64,000 bases of DNA, taken from NCBI GenBank assembly GCA_914767715.1, contig OU612072.1, positions 3,536,001-3,600,000 of the forward strand, in the 5' to 3' direction. Shown piece by piece: positions 26,301 through 37,500 of this stretch. Every line of letters begins with the position of its first letter. Within the stretch, counting starts at the first letter, position 1. The position numbers and the translations under genes are program-made. Source of the stretch: Membranipora membranacea. Lineage: Eukaryota > Bryozoa > Gymnolaemata > Cheilostomatida > Membraniporidae. The notes beneath the pieces are model-generated. The model saw nothing but the letters and a program-made list of their open reading frames with translations. It was not told the origin of the DNA and searched no databases.

Positions 26301-27406
26301 GGTATAGGTAAGTCTAACTGACTGCACTGTTAGTTAACATCGTATACTGTTATCCTAAACCGCATTCTGAAGAATGGATGTCGAAATATTAGTTGCCTCG
26401 AGGGCAAGGCTGGAACTACTGCACCAAGTTGATCTCGGTTTTCAGTCAGACTGAAGTGCCACTGGGTCTCCAAAACCCTGAGAAGACACCTGGAACAGGA
26501 ATTCTTTGCACTTAAGACGGTTGACGCTCAAGCCAACAGATCTTTCTCATATAAATTTCCAATAGTCTGACAGTAGGCCCTACACAATGATTTCAAAAAA
26601 TTTACTCCGAAAACCAATAGAAAGTATGCTGGCGTTGCGCAATATAAGTACACTTGAACTGCCAGATTTTTATCACTGAAATAAAATTTTATTGCTGTCC
26701 AAATTAATAGCATGTTAATTTGAACTTTTTAAATGGTTTCAATACTTCAGTTAAATTCGACTTCAAATAAAATTTATGCAAATGAAGTGAAAAAATGTTA
26801 TCTGTTCACGCTCATGGATGACTTTTTCAAGTGTTCCCACTCTCCAGGAAGGATAATTTATTGTGCTCAACCAATAAAATATCCTCATCAAGGAATAAAA
26901 ACTGGCAGTAAAATAAAATCTTCCTCCCTCAACTATATTTTTCCTACGCATTAAGCCACCCTTGTTCAGTATTGTTCAGTATACATTAATGCCTTCTCAT
27001 TGCTTCTTTTATTTTTTGTTGTTTTCACATGGTCTTATTTGCTCCATGCATTGATCGGTGGTTAATAAAGTTGACAATATTTGCAAAGCAGATTTTCTAT
27101 AGGACTGATCGTTTATTTTTCTTACCTCCGCCTGTGATACACAGTTGGTATTAAAAAATGTATACGCACTCATAAGTTACTTCAAATCTAAACCCCAGGA
27201 TCACGGAAATCTTGAACCGAAAATATGTGCTTAGTAGCTTATATTACTGTTGTTTTTATTACTCAGGATATTTGGACAAATATGTGAAGAAGCTGGAAGA
27301 GAAATTTAAGAATACTATCCTGAAGCAGGTCTACGCTGGAATACACAGAAAGGCTGTCGATGACCCGGATATGCTGCAGTTCTTCAAAATGAAGTACTGG
27401 GACTGA
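11352..27406 (+). CDS. Large protein with two cadherin-like beta-sandwich repeats, a U-box-like segment, helical repeats and an RGAPAA region
   Basis: Twenty-one exons, all phase-consistent: 11352-11513, 11756-11960, 12379-12545, 13076-13254, 13611-13729, 14101-14174, 14575-14743, 15236-15411, 15830-15958, 16321-16422, 17303-17441, 17615-17684, 17957-18094, 18390-18530, 19110-19332, 19609-19810, 20356-20534, 21968-22160, 24065-24219, 26091-26307 and 27267-27406. The protein is 1092 aa. Residues 5-100 and about 103-210 each start with the LxxLxxxxGxLSPxFxxxxxEY pattern of cadherin-like beta-sandwich (Cadherin-like, PF12733-type) domains. Residues about 210-275 (GTDPKNTYSGPFI, then TNKYDPIS and LEPNWAIKDY) resemble a U-box. 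Residues about 360-800 are helical with TPR-like stretches such as GQYDDAVIRLQSALSWN and ALYLLGNAQLAAYDLD. Residues about 800-940 are Ala/Lys/Arg-rich with RGAPAA units. A conserved-looking C-terminus (residues 975-1092) ends KMKYWD. I do not recognise a named orthologue. A ubiquitin-ligase or scaffold role is speculation. Confidence 0.8.
18531..18650. repeat. CATACGTAAGTCTGTCTG tandem repeat at a splice donor
   Basis: Irregular tandem repeat of (TATCATAC)GTAAGTCTGTCTGTGTGTCT. The unit begins at the donor of exon 14 of the beta-sandwich gene. The donor motif CATAC/GTAAGT recurs with GT at 18531, 18558, 18594 and 18626, giving four near-identical potential 5' splice sites. Confidence 0.9.
20243..20322. 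repeat. 10-bp tandem repeat TATCAGTATG
   Basis: About eight copies of TATCAGTATG with single changes (CAATATG, CAGTACG), ending shortly before the acceptor of the exon starting at 20356. Confidence 0.9.
21470..21671 (-). other. Possible nested minus-strand coding exon
   Basis: Within the intron between 20534 and 21968 there is a 202-base minus-strand segment bounded by an acceptor (CTTGACAG) and a donor (ATCAG/GTATTA). Its 66 codons are open and amphipathic in character, including LVKYGLSMDEMQEGRAKL and IYLFQFNVGELSQIWLDC. I do not recognise the family and could not find a convincing partner exon. A possible downstream acceptor (CCCACACAG, near 21290) would keep the frame. It may be a nested gene exon, a pseudogene fragment or a chance open frame. 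Confidence 0.3.
21983..22067 (+). repeat. In-frame 18-bp coding repeat (GAPAAR units)
   Basis: Consecutive copies of GGGGCACCTGCCGCCCGT in exon 18 encode repeated Gly-Ala-Pro-Ala-Ala-Arg, followed by diverged copies (GSTPAR, GAPAARGG). A related run occurs in exon 17. The nearly identical codons point to recent expansion by slippage or unequal exchange. Confidence 0.9.
23475..23775 (-). other. Possible nested minus-strand 3' terminal exons
   Basis: Inside the intron between 22160 and 24065, two minus-strand segments read as one C-terminus. The first, 23665 to about 23775, encodes LDFSSTISCGLVDTLD and PRQVLIH and ends at a donor (CATG/GTAAAC). The second, 23475-23578, follows TTTCTCTAG and encodes LTKKPWFAVRFKERAEWD then INIVGRWWKA and a stop. 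The junction phase fits (1+2). I do not recognise the family. The upstream acceptor is poor and I found no further exons, so this may be a decayed or partial gene. Confidence 0.35.
24534..24587. repeat. Perfect 54-bp palindrome with TA core
   Basis: ATCACAGAGTAAGGA, a TA run, then the exact reverse complement TCCTTACTCTGTGAT. It can form a long cruciform or hairpin. It lies in the intron after exon 19 of the beta-sandwich gene. Confidence 0.9.
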
Positions 27407-29919
27407 AAAAATTGATATGATTAAATTTCTTATGATCTGCAGAATTGATAAAATATTCCAGCACAGGAGTTTAACACCTGCGTGTTTGGTGCTCACTAAC
27501 ATCTGTGCAGACCGGACATTACCTAATTCTTCTAAGGATGAAAATTTGATAACTTCATTGATGTTACCACCAAGTAGTATGACAATATTATCTGGGGCAG
27601 ACACCCTGCCTGTCACTTTGAGAGAAGCTCAAACATGTAAACCTCTATTTCTTTCAGATAATGAGATGCCTAAACATTTAGTCACATTTCCCCGTTTTGT
27701 CATCATGCTGACAGTGTGTTGTTCCTTCTTTTCTCAATCCAAGTGTGGTAATACTGAATTGATGCCGTCCAATATATTATATTATCTCATGAGAAATTTA
27801 TTTCAAAGTTTTTTAGCTAGTTTGAGTGCTTAAACATAGTCTGTGGCTGTTGGTATCCCCCATAACAGTAACAGCATGCTTTGCCACTACCAGCCACCAA
27901 GGCAAAGTTTTGAGTATATTTAGTTATGCTTGTAGTTTTAGTTTTTGATGCTTACAATAAATGTGGAATTCAAGTTAAGTTTAAGTGTTCCACTTCACAA
28001 TCATTCTAAGTTTTGGTAATTTAATCTCTTAAAACAATAAAACAATGAAGGCCCCGCCCACCGCTCTGTAGAATTCTCTCCACACCAAAGCCATGACTCC
28101 ACCATGACTTAATTAATCTCTTCTGGAGAGAGGGTAAGAAGGGTGTGCTGGGTAATAAAAATAATAAAATAGAGTAATCCTAGTCATCAGATTCTATTTA
28201 TACCAAAAAATACCCTAAAATATAAAAATGGCATTGTGAGTATCGCCTGATGCAATATTGTGAAGGTATAATATTCAGAAGATTATATCATTGTATCCAA
28301 CAAGTATGAGTGATTTGCTATGATTAAACCGCCTCAGGAAATATTTCAATTCCTGAATAGTTGAAGGGTGCTTTCTCAAGTTCGAGAATTATCGATCAGA
28401 AATCCTCTTCGTTCATTCTATAAATAGTCATTGGTACTGAATATGATTCCTGACAAATCCTCTAAATACAAAACGTTATCATAGTTCTCTTTCCCCATCC
28501 CAACTTTTGCCGTAATTTCTTTGGCATGTTATGGAAAACATCCATCCACAATGATATTGCCTGCCAAATAAAATCATGTATATATTTATGTATAAAGAGT
28601 AAAATCTACCCATACTTGATACAACACACTTGCCTGCAAAATTTCTACACCCATTTTTATAACTGCAAGCCAAAATTGTGACATAATTTCCTCGGGTTTC
28701 GAATAGTTTAAAGATAAGGTGTATTACGTCTTTACATACTTCCGTAGTTAGTCATCACCCTGTTTAATACGCCCTCATGGTGGTGGTTTCTGGGATGACA
28801 TGATCCCAGGATTCACCAGATTTTCTTCACATGATAACAAAATAAAATAAACAGTTGTGTTTTCGGAAGGCACAATGTGAATTCATGATTTCAGGGCCTT
28901 ATTGGAACAAAGCCGGCTAGTATATATGGCTTGTAGAAAATAGAATTGAGCAATAAACTTGCCTTGGAAGGTCGTATAATTAACAGACATCTCCATTATT
29001 ACAGTCAGGGGTGTTTCAATAAGAAAGTGCGAGAATTAATGAGTTTTGTAAAAACAATGCAGTGGATTATGGCAGAGGTTTTCATCGAAGCACCGCTGTC
29101 ACTGGCCGACTTCGGGCGTTAACCGAAATTTCAGCTTAATGTTTGTAATTGTAACAGCCCTGATTGATGATACTTGATTCCGGACTTTGACATAAAGACT
29201 CAGGCGTGGGCATAGCGGAAAACAATCAACCCAAAATTCCTTACCTTTGTTACATTAAACCAGCTACTTGAGCTGTAAGTGCCATGAGCAAACAGCAGGA
29301 TAGGATTAAAACAAGCTTTGTTTCGCTCACTCAAGTTTACTAGGTGTGTCCTCCTCTATCTAATCAGTAAGTCGCTAATCTCTCTTTGTTGACATGATCA
29401 GATGAAAAAACAAACCTGGCCAAGTTACACATCATCTTTGTTGTTTGTTAATCCCGGTGCGATTCAGAATTTTAATGCTGTGCAAACACTCAATTTTTTA
29501 TATGAGAAAATGGGTGATTTTTCAAGTACTTTGATGCGTAAACCACACAAATGTACGCACATTGTGGCAATGTTTAGGCTGATTGTCAATGTTATGCTAA
29601 TCTGTGGATTCCCTCGTTCTGATTGGCACGCTAAGAGCTCCAACAATGAATTATCAACCACAGAACAAGTGTTTAATGTCAGGTAGCCTTTGTCTTCGCA
29701 TACTAATGGAGATTATCCTCGCTTAATTCCACAGTTCAACCCATACGTGAGATCATTTAAAGCTGGTGGGTAGCTGAAACACTTCACAGTTCCACAGATC
29801 TGTTCAAACCTCAAGGAGCAGTGCCACAGAACTCAGCAGTGATTATCCTGACAAAGGTTGCACTGAGAGACGATACACTACCATCTACTCCTACAAATCG
29901 AACACACATATAAATCATC
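27407..29919. other. 3' UTR of the beta-sandwich gene and spacer
   Basis: An AATAAA at about 27956 is a plausible polyadenylation signal for the upstream gene. The rest up to the secreted-protein gene shows no convincing exon. The only coding-like stretch is a decayed minus-strand frame at about 27460-27770, listed separately. Confidence 0.5.
27460..27770 (-). pseudogene. Decayed coding-like frame antisense to the 3' UTR
   Basis: One minus-strand frame stays open over about 100 codons except for two TGA stops and reads like protein sequence (VTGRVSAPDNIVILLGG, FSSLEELGNVRSAQMLV, STKHAGVKLL). The plus strand here also has a 138-residue open frame, at 27417-27833, starting 11 bases after the upstream stop. 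I could not identify the family. It could be a processed pseudogene or a fragment of a mobile element, but chance is possible. Confidence 0.25.
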
Positions 29920-30591
29920 ATGTATACTGCAAACATTCAGTCATCAGCTACAATCTCTATGCTGCTTTTTATTATCTTCGTACAGACAGCATTAGCTGGT
30001 CCAACACCGAGAACCGAACAACCAACACCGTCAGTGAGTGCCGTACAGCTGGACCCTCCTAGTTCCAGACCGGTCATCACTAAAGCAATACAAGGTATGT
30101 CTAAATTCTAGTCTTGCATTCCATGAACCATAATCCGTCAATACAGATGATACTGCCATTATTTTAAAGAGAGTACCTTATTACCAGAACTATGACATCA
30201 AATCACACCTATTATATCAAATTATAATGTAATCTTCTAATTTCCAGGTATGATTTGCAATGAGAATTACATCAAAACTGCAGGAAAAAGGATAGTAGCT
30301 GACCAAACAAACACCTGTGTGTACTACGAAACATCCACAGAAAACAACAAGTGTATGTACAAGATGTACAGCTGTCCGCCGGGTATGAAAGTATCGGAGA
30401 ACTTGTACTTCGCACCGAACTCCAAGAACCCATGTGTGTATGAACAAGATCCTAAACTAGCGAAACCATGTGAGAGGCGAATGGAGGTCAACGCTCTCGT
30501 AACCCGAGTTGTACCCTGGGAATGTTACGGTGGTACAAAATGCTGTCATAGTAAGATCGGACAGGCAGCGGAGTATTGTGGAGCTCGTTAA
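29920..30591 (+). CDS. Small secreted ten-cysteine protein
   Basis: Two exons, 29920-30094 and 30248-30591, join in phase 1 to a 172-residue protein. Residues 1-26 form a signal peptide with hydrophobic core MLLFIIFVQTALA and a likely cut after Ala26. A Pro/Ser/Thr-rich linker follows to about residue 58, all in exon 1. Exon 2 encodes a compact domain with ten cysteines, including YSCPPGM, TKCCHSK and a C-terminal YCGAR, so five disulfides are possible. The first half (C-x19-C-x11-C-x6-CPPG) loosely recalls chitin-binding peritrophin-like domains, but the spacing is not a clean match. I do not assign a function. It stands alone between two long spacers. Plausible roles are extracellular matrix, mucus or a defence-type secreted peptide. 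Confidence 0.75.
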
Positions 30592-33500
30592 TCTACTCTG
30601 ACAATACAAGAACTCTTCTATCTGTGATAATAGTACCATACAATCATCAGTATTTAACAACCGCAGGGAAAAACGCAAACAGTTCATAGTATTAAAGTTT
30701 TATTAAATCTTATGTTTATTAATGTTGATATCCAAATTCTACTAAAATAACTACCCTTATATAATCAATTCTGCAAACACATGTCAGCTAGGGCATGCCC
30801 CGAGTAGATTTTTGGCTGTTGTTGAAATTTTGAAAGAACCTCTCAAATCTTGTTATAATTTATTATTGTTAATTTATTTGTATCATGCGCTGTCCCAAGT
30901 ATTACAATTACCTCTGTTATGTTTTTCATTTCGCAGTGATAACGAATTCTACATTTCTCTGTATCCAATTTCCCTACGTATTTTTCAAAGCTTTTGCTTC
31001 CCGCCCTTCATATTTTATGCTTCCGTCCGCCGATCATTTTTGTGCCTCATAGCATCTTTCTGCAGGTTCTCTTCTGCATGACAGTCATAATTGCAATAAA
31101 TTTTCATCATAATTAATTCAATACCAATTAATTATTGAAGTTTCCAACCCAGAAATTTCAACACAACATAATGCAGCCATTGAAAACCAGCTCCATAAAT
31201 AGCTCACAGATATTTAGGAAAGTCTGAATTGGGTATAATTTATGCCATCAATTGAATGGAGCCAATTTCCTGCTCTATTATTTCACTGCTCCAGTTCTGT
31301 GATCGACCTCCCTGGACTGTCACTGTAATCAGGGGGTGTAATAGATTGCTATGAGAGCATGTCCTTGGCCTACTGATGTCTTCTGCTGTGTATGCACTCC
31401 AATTTAGGCTGACATAGCCTGCAGCGGCATATCATTGAATTTAGATGGGGGTAGCATGGTACTGTATTCAGATATGAAGACTTGACAGCGGTGTGTGGTA
31501 GGGAATTTAGAAAGCCGTTGTCATCTAACTATTTAGTGATGCCTTGGATCTTGACTGCAATAAATTTAAAAAAAACATCACATGTGCAACGACAAGACAG
31601 AGATTTTTCTATAAGTATGAATATTTTCTATATTCTCTTACCCTGTTTGGATCTTACAGCTTGAACCGATATGAAGATTTACAGACATCACATGCCCAGG
31701 ATTGGATGCCAATTATCTTCCATGCCGTCAGCCCCCCCCTCCCTCCATCCTCCCACACACACACACTATGATGACATATTCTTATTTGTGGAACAGAACA
31801 ATGGCGGTCATACTGGTTTTATTTATGTTTACATCGCTGTTCTCTCAGTTTCTGTGATTTATGTTCTATTGTTGTGTGTCTGCTTGTGGTAGGCTCTTAT
31901 AGAGTGATGTGTGACGGTGACCTACACTTAAACTTTACTCCGTAAGTTTGACCACAAGAGAGCTTGGCAATACAATTGATGATACCTTAGAAGAGTAAAT
32001 GTTAGTCTAGCGGTGAATTGTTAGCTAACATTAAATTATGGTCCCTCTTATGGTACCCCCTCTATCCCTCATTGCTAACCCGAAAGGTGCACTGGGCATG
32101 ATTGTGTCAGGTAACAATAGTCCACCACCTGCCAGATGCTTGCACTATACTCTGCCAATCCGGCTTCTGCTGACACACACAAAAGGCAGAAGGGTAGCTT
32201 TGTAGCAGAGATCCTATTTATTATGCCCTGTATAGATTACAGCTGTCCATCAAATTGATTGTTTTCAGCAAAAAACAATGAGTAGGAATCATCAGCTAGT
32301 CAGGAAAGCTGGTCTGGAATGTGAAGAGCTTACATATCGTGACGTAAAACTGGACAGAGATTTCCTGGTTGTTCGTGTAACCGCTCTCGGCTCCTCGGCT
32401 AATTGCTTCTAACAGCTACAATCAATGATGATTTCAGTACATCTGTGAATGGTTTCTTTAGCAGGTTCTCAAGTGGTTGGAACCCAGTGTTCACATCAGA
32501 TAAAGAGTTGAACTCTATATTTGCTTCTCCGCAGATGTTAACTTTTGAGATTTGCCGACAGTGAGGAGACATTCCTGAACTTATCTAAGACCAAAGGTCC
32601 GAAAACAGGGGAAAAATCTCAAGAGAAGCAACACGGTGGTTCTGTTTGCTAAGATTTCAAATAAGAATAAGAAGGTTGTGCAATCAGATCCGTGATGTTT
32701 AAAATTCCTAGTCCTTGAAGTAATCAATTTAGTTCTCAGGAGAGGACCACAGATGTGAATCTACTTAGTTCCGTCCTGCGAATAGCAATTCAGAATCGCG
32801 CCCTTGCTTATCTCATTCTCCCAAAGAGGAGATGTTGGAGAGAAGTTAAATGAGAGATCCCCATGGATGAAACAATTTTCATGCCATCCTGATGGTCCTG
32901 TTCCAACGCCATTATTTGCTTTCATTTATTTCTAATTCTTAGATCTTATCATGCTGTTATACAGAAAATGAAACATTCCATGATATTGGTCAAGGAGAAT
33001 TTACAAACATACACACCTACTTCACATTCCACTGATGAAACTTTTTTCATCTAATGGATACTGATATTCAACTTGAGTGTAATTTCCCATTCTGAGAAAT
33101 GCATATTTAATTTCAGTAAATACTTCCTTCCAGAGGGTACAATATTTTTGGTAGTCCCAAAAATGTGGTCTCAGAAGTAGACAGATTCCAGACAAATGAC
33201 ATTTACACCTATTTATTCTCATGTTTGACAGGTAAATTAACTGTTTTACCATTAAATGATTGAAAACCTCTGGTTTTTCCTCGTCCTGTCTGTCTCTTTA
33301 CATGAATAGTGCATTGCTGTGACCAGCTAAGCCAGCTGGAGAAATACCAGCTCTGAGACTAGACTAGACTGCTCAAACAAAGGTCATAAATCCATACAGT
33401 AAATTAGCAGAAGCCACTCTAATTACAGTATAGAAATAGATTACAAAAAGTGTACTTTATAATTCCTGTTGATATGAAGGTATTTTTAATTCATAAACTT

Positions 33501-34585
33501 TAATCGGATATCTATAAATCTCAAGAGCTTTGTTCATGATAACTTCAGGAACTAATGTGATCATGTGGTCTGGAGCAGATTGACTGACAGATATATGCTA
33601 ATTATCAGTAGTCAGGCACACTCCCAATAAAACACCATAAGAACAATGGAATTTCTGAACAAAGGAATTTAGACCTCAGAACAGAATTGTTTCTGTCATA
33701 AATTCCATTTTCTCCCAACAAAAATATGCAGATTACCCTTGATTATATCGAGGTTCAAACCACAAAAAGCCTTCTGTAAGCTTTCCACCAGCAAATCACC
33801 GACCAGCAATCTCCTATTCTCAGATATTCAATATTTCCGCTACATCAAGAATTCCCACAGTTTAATTTCATGACTGGATTTTGAGTCGTGAATCTTGAAG
33901 GAGGTTTTGACCACAGAAAATGTTAGTATGGAGAAAACACTACCCATCCCTAATGACTTATCTTCAGACTTCCAAATACTTGAAAAAAATCCAATTAGGC
34001 TACTCAATCTTTATTCATTCACACATTTTTATGGTAGACGGAAGAGGCAATAAGACATCAAAGCCTCTCATGTTAGAGTATTGATATTTAGATTATCCTT
34101 TTTTTGCTCAATGGCGACCATACTCATTTATTACCTCAATGTCACAGTTTTGAAAAATTTAATATAATTTTTTGCCGAAATGGGAGTTTCTACATTTCAG
34201 AAGCACAATATTTACGATTGATGGAGTGGGTATGTGCGAACAAAAACAGCTTATAGCAACTATTGCCCAATAAGCTGTCAGACGCTGTAAGGATTTACTC
34301 AAGTTGTTATTCTCTTAATACCGTATATTCATACAAAAAATGTATAAAAAAACACCCTTATGTATTTTCGCAAACTAGCTGCCCTGGAAAATATGTTGCA
34401 AAAAACTAAAAATATACCATTTACCTTGCCTCTGATAATCTCAAATTCACCATCAATTAAGGGTGGACAGCTTCAATCAGCCATAGTTGGTTTATAATGT
34501 TATAGATCTTTGGTTTGCATAGAACGAATGTAGTAGCAGATTCCCATATAAAGAAATGAACAGTCCATACCGAGTTGGTTAGCTA
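30592..34585. other. Intergenic region without a gene
   Basis: I find no convincing exon in these 4 kb. The open frames are short and low-complexity. One LINE-like relic (33022-33252, minus) is present. A short CA-rich patch lies near 31750-31770. Confidence 0.55.
33022..33252 (-). mobile_element. Relic of a non-LTR retrotransposon (reverse transcriptase C-terminal part)
   Basis: The minus-strand frame contains NRCKC, then RPHFWDYQKYCTLWKEVF about 13 residues on, then YPLDEKSFISG. This resembles the zinc-knuckle tail after L1-type reverse transcriptases (C-x2-C ... H-x-FW-x-C-P-x4-FW-x-V ... PLDPxxFLLG). Some key residues are lost and no upstream reverse transcriptase domain is recognisable, so it is a short dead fragment. 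Confidence 0.4.
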
Positions 34586-37500
34586 TTACTTTGGTGCGAT
34601 CATATCTTCTGGTCGGACCCAATCATTAAACTGTTCCTCGGTGAGCAGATTTAACTCTAGCGCTGATTCCTTCAGTGTTAGGTTCTTCTTATGAGCGTTC
34701 TTTGCTATTTTACATGCGTTGTCATATCTGATAAATAATACATGCGTCATCATACATAGGCATATGCGTTGAATAATATTTCATATTCTCTTAGAAACAA
34801 ACAAGACATAGATCTGAAATGGTTGTTCTCGCACTGTTTAGTCGATACAGTTTGATCATCCATCCTAAAGGATTTATCTAACATAGATGAGTGAATATTA
34901 GCTAGAGTTTAGTTTAGCTAGCTTAGGGATGACTTAATGTTAGCTAGCATCAACTTTCCCCAGCTAGAGTGCGAGTCTGTTTAAAGTAACAATGTTGAGT
35001 AAATTTCAGCTCGCAAAAAATTTCACATTTTCAAGCCTGTGCGAAATGGCGAACATGACCGACTGTGGATAATTTACTCCTCAAGGGTATGTTGACATCC
35101 CAGGATGTGTGGTAAAGTACAAAAATCCAATTACTTTGGCTTATGATATGACGAGGCCAGACCACCATGACTCTCAATGTTAATAGAGATGAAGTACTAA
35201 ACAATCCATTAGAGGATTTCAATAACAAAAAATGACAATTGGGCAAAAACACGTGCGTAACACAGAATTATTACCCCCCTCCGCCAGTTTGTGAGGGGAG
35301 CCTGTTTATGTACTTTAAATTATTAAGTTGTACGCGCTTGACTCACACACTTGGGCATGACTCATGTACTTCATAATGGATAAGGAGATGAGATAGTCAA
35401 GAGAGTTACAACTTGTCATTGATGGAGTGTGACACTTTATATTTATCCAGCACTCAATCCGGGTCCTTAGTGTCACATGCCTGATCTGCCAGTTTGTGAT
35501 ATTTGATTCTGAATGTGTATTTTGGAACAACCAAAACCCAACTTGAAAACCATAGTCTGTGGGGTTCCCTGGTGCAAATCATGTTACTATATAAGAGTCG
35601 TTTCCCCCATAAGCTTTATAAGACAACTCCAAACTTTACTCACCCTATTTTACTGTTGAGACAAGTTACAAGCATGAGCGACTCATTGAGTAGTGTTTCA
35701 ATCCTTGGCTTGTTGGCTTCAATACCTGAATAAAAAGGGAAGATCAATCATTCAAAATGTCCATTGATACTATATAGAATAGATATAGCATAAGATATAG
35801 CAACCTTATAAGTATATGATGTTGCATGAAAACTCAATAAATTTTGACGCACACCAACAAAGTGTGAATAGTGATTGTTCCACCATTCGCAAATCTCTCA
35901 GAGACTAAAAAGCTAAAAGCTCATCCGTACTCTATGATCTGTTTCAATATAACACAGCAAAATTATCTACCAAATTGACCAACGACGTAATATCTTATGT
36001 CATTATCTAGGCACAATTAAATACTTTGGTACCTTGGATATCTCTACTCCACCTATACTGAAAATTCTAACATATCCACTCACCCACTACACATTTATCA
36101 GTGAAGGATACACAGCCATCAGCCAACAGTCTGATGCTCTGTAACACATTGCTGACTATCATCGGTCGGAATACGTTCAGCTGTAGGTGACCTTGACACC
36201 CTCCGAAGGTCACAGCTGTATGATTACCCATAACCTGAGCTGCTATCATTGTGAGAGACTCACACTGGGTAGGGTTCACCTTACCTACATTGGGAGAAGG
36301 AAGAAAAATTATTGATGATGCTGAGTCAAATTTTGAATGGACCAATATAAAGATACCTTGTGTTTTTAATACATTAAATAGACAAAATCAACCTTTGTTG
36401 GTAGATTTAAAGAAGTCACAAAACTGTTGCTAAAATAGATACACGTCCTCACTGTAGGGGTCAGTGCTAGAGGCGCCTGTTTTCAAATTTTAATGTACCT
36501 TCATGAGGTCGAAACTCATTGGATTGTCATGGTTAGCTATAAGCTATATAGCTGTAATAGATTTGACATCAGTACTGAAGGTGTATATATTAACTGTTCA
36601 TGACCAATTATACGAAATGTTAGAGAAGAATCCATCTCAAATCATCATGCTGGCAGAAGATTCATATGTTACGCTTATCACTGTATTCAAGGAGTTGATA
36701 AGTAACATCAACTACCACATGACTATACTGTTGTTGATATTGTCTGCTCCTTGAGAAAAAAAAAGAATAGTAGATAACTCCAAAATGACAGTAAATTTGG
36801 AAGTCCGTCCCTTTACACACAAACTTTAGAAACCCTTACCTGGCATGATACTACTTCCAGGCTCATTTTCTGGTAGACTCAGTTCTCCGATTCCACATCT
36901 AGGACCTGAGGCTAGTAGCCTTATGTCATTGGCTGTAAACAGTGACAAATTTAAACTAGTCATCTGTTGTCTTTTAGAAGGCGATGAGGAGGCCTGGGTT
37001 AGAGGGTGACTGCAAATGTGACATGACATCAGCTAGATAGACATCAGCTGTTGGTACATTATCTGTCCCTGTATTCCCAGATAATGAATGACATGCGAAA
37101 GACAGGACACAACTTAATCAGCCCCACAACAGATGTTGCCACTTTTTCAGGTTTAGAGGCATACCACATCATCAAGTGTTAACTGTCTGAAAGTCTGTAA
37201 TTTTACTGTTAGTTAAATATGTCCGACATTTGAGCATAGGCAGAATAAATTGAATGTGTATGGAATATCTTTCTTACCTATTTTCATGACACTGACAGCT
37301 ACCGTATTCAGAGCACCATGAAACTCCACCAGAGCGTCGCTGGTCGCCAACGATTCAAATTTGTTTGGTGAGGTCACAAACGGAAGCCCTGTCAGTGTAA
37401 AAACAAATATGATATTACTATCATTGAGGCAACTCAAAATCATTGTCGTTGTGACTTCTGAGTATTTTGACGGGTTGTTGAAGGTTGCCAAAAGATGCCA

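Noticed and set aside
29402-29686. 94-residue plus-strand frame before the secreted-protein gene
   Set aside because: Composition and lack of motifs suggest a chance open frame.
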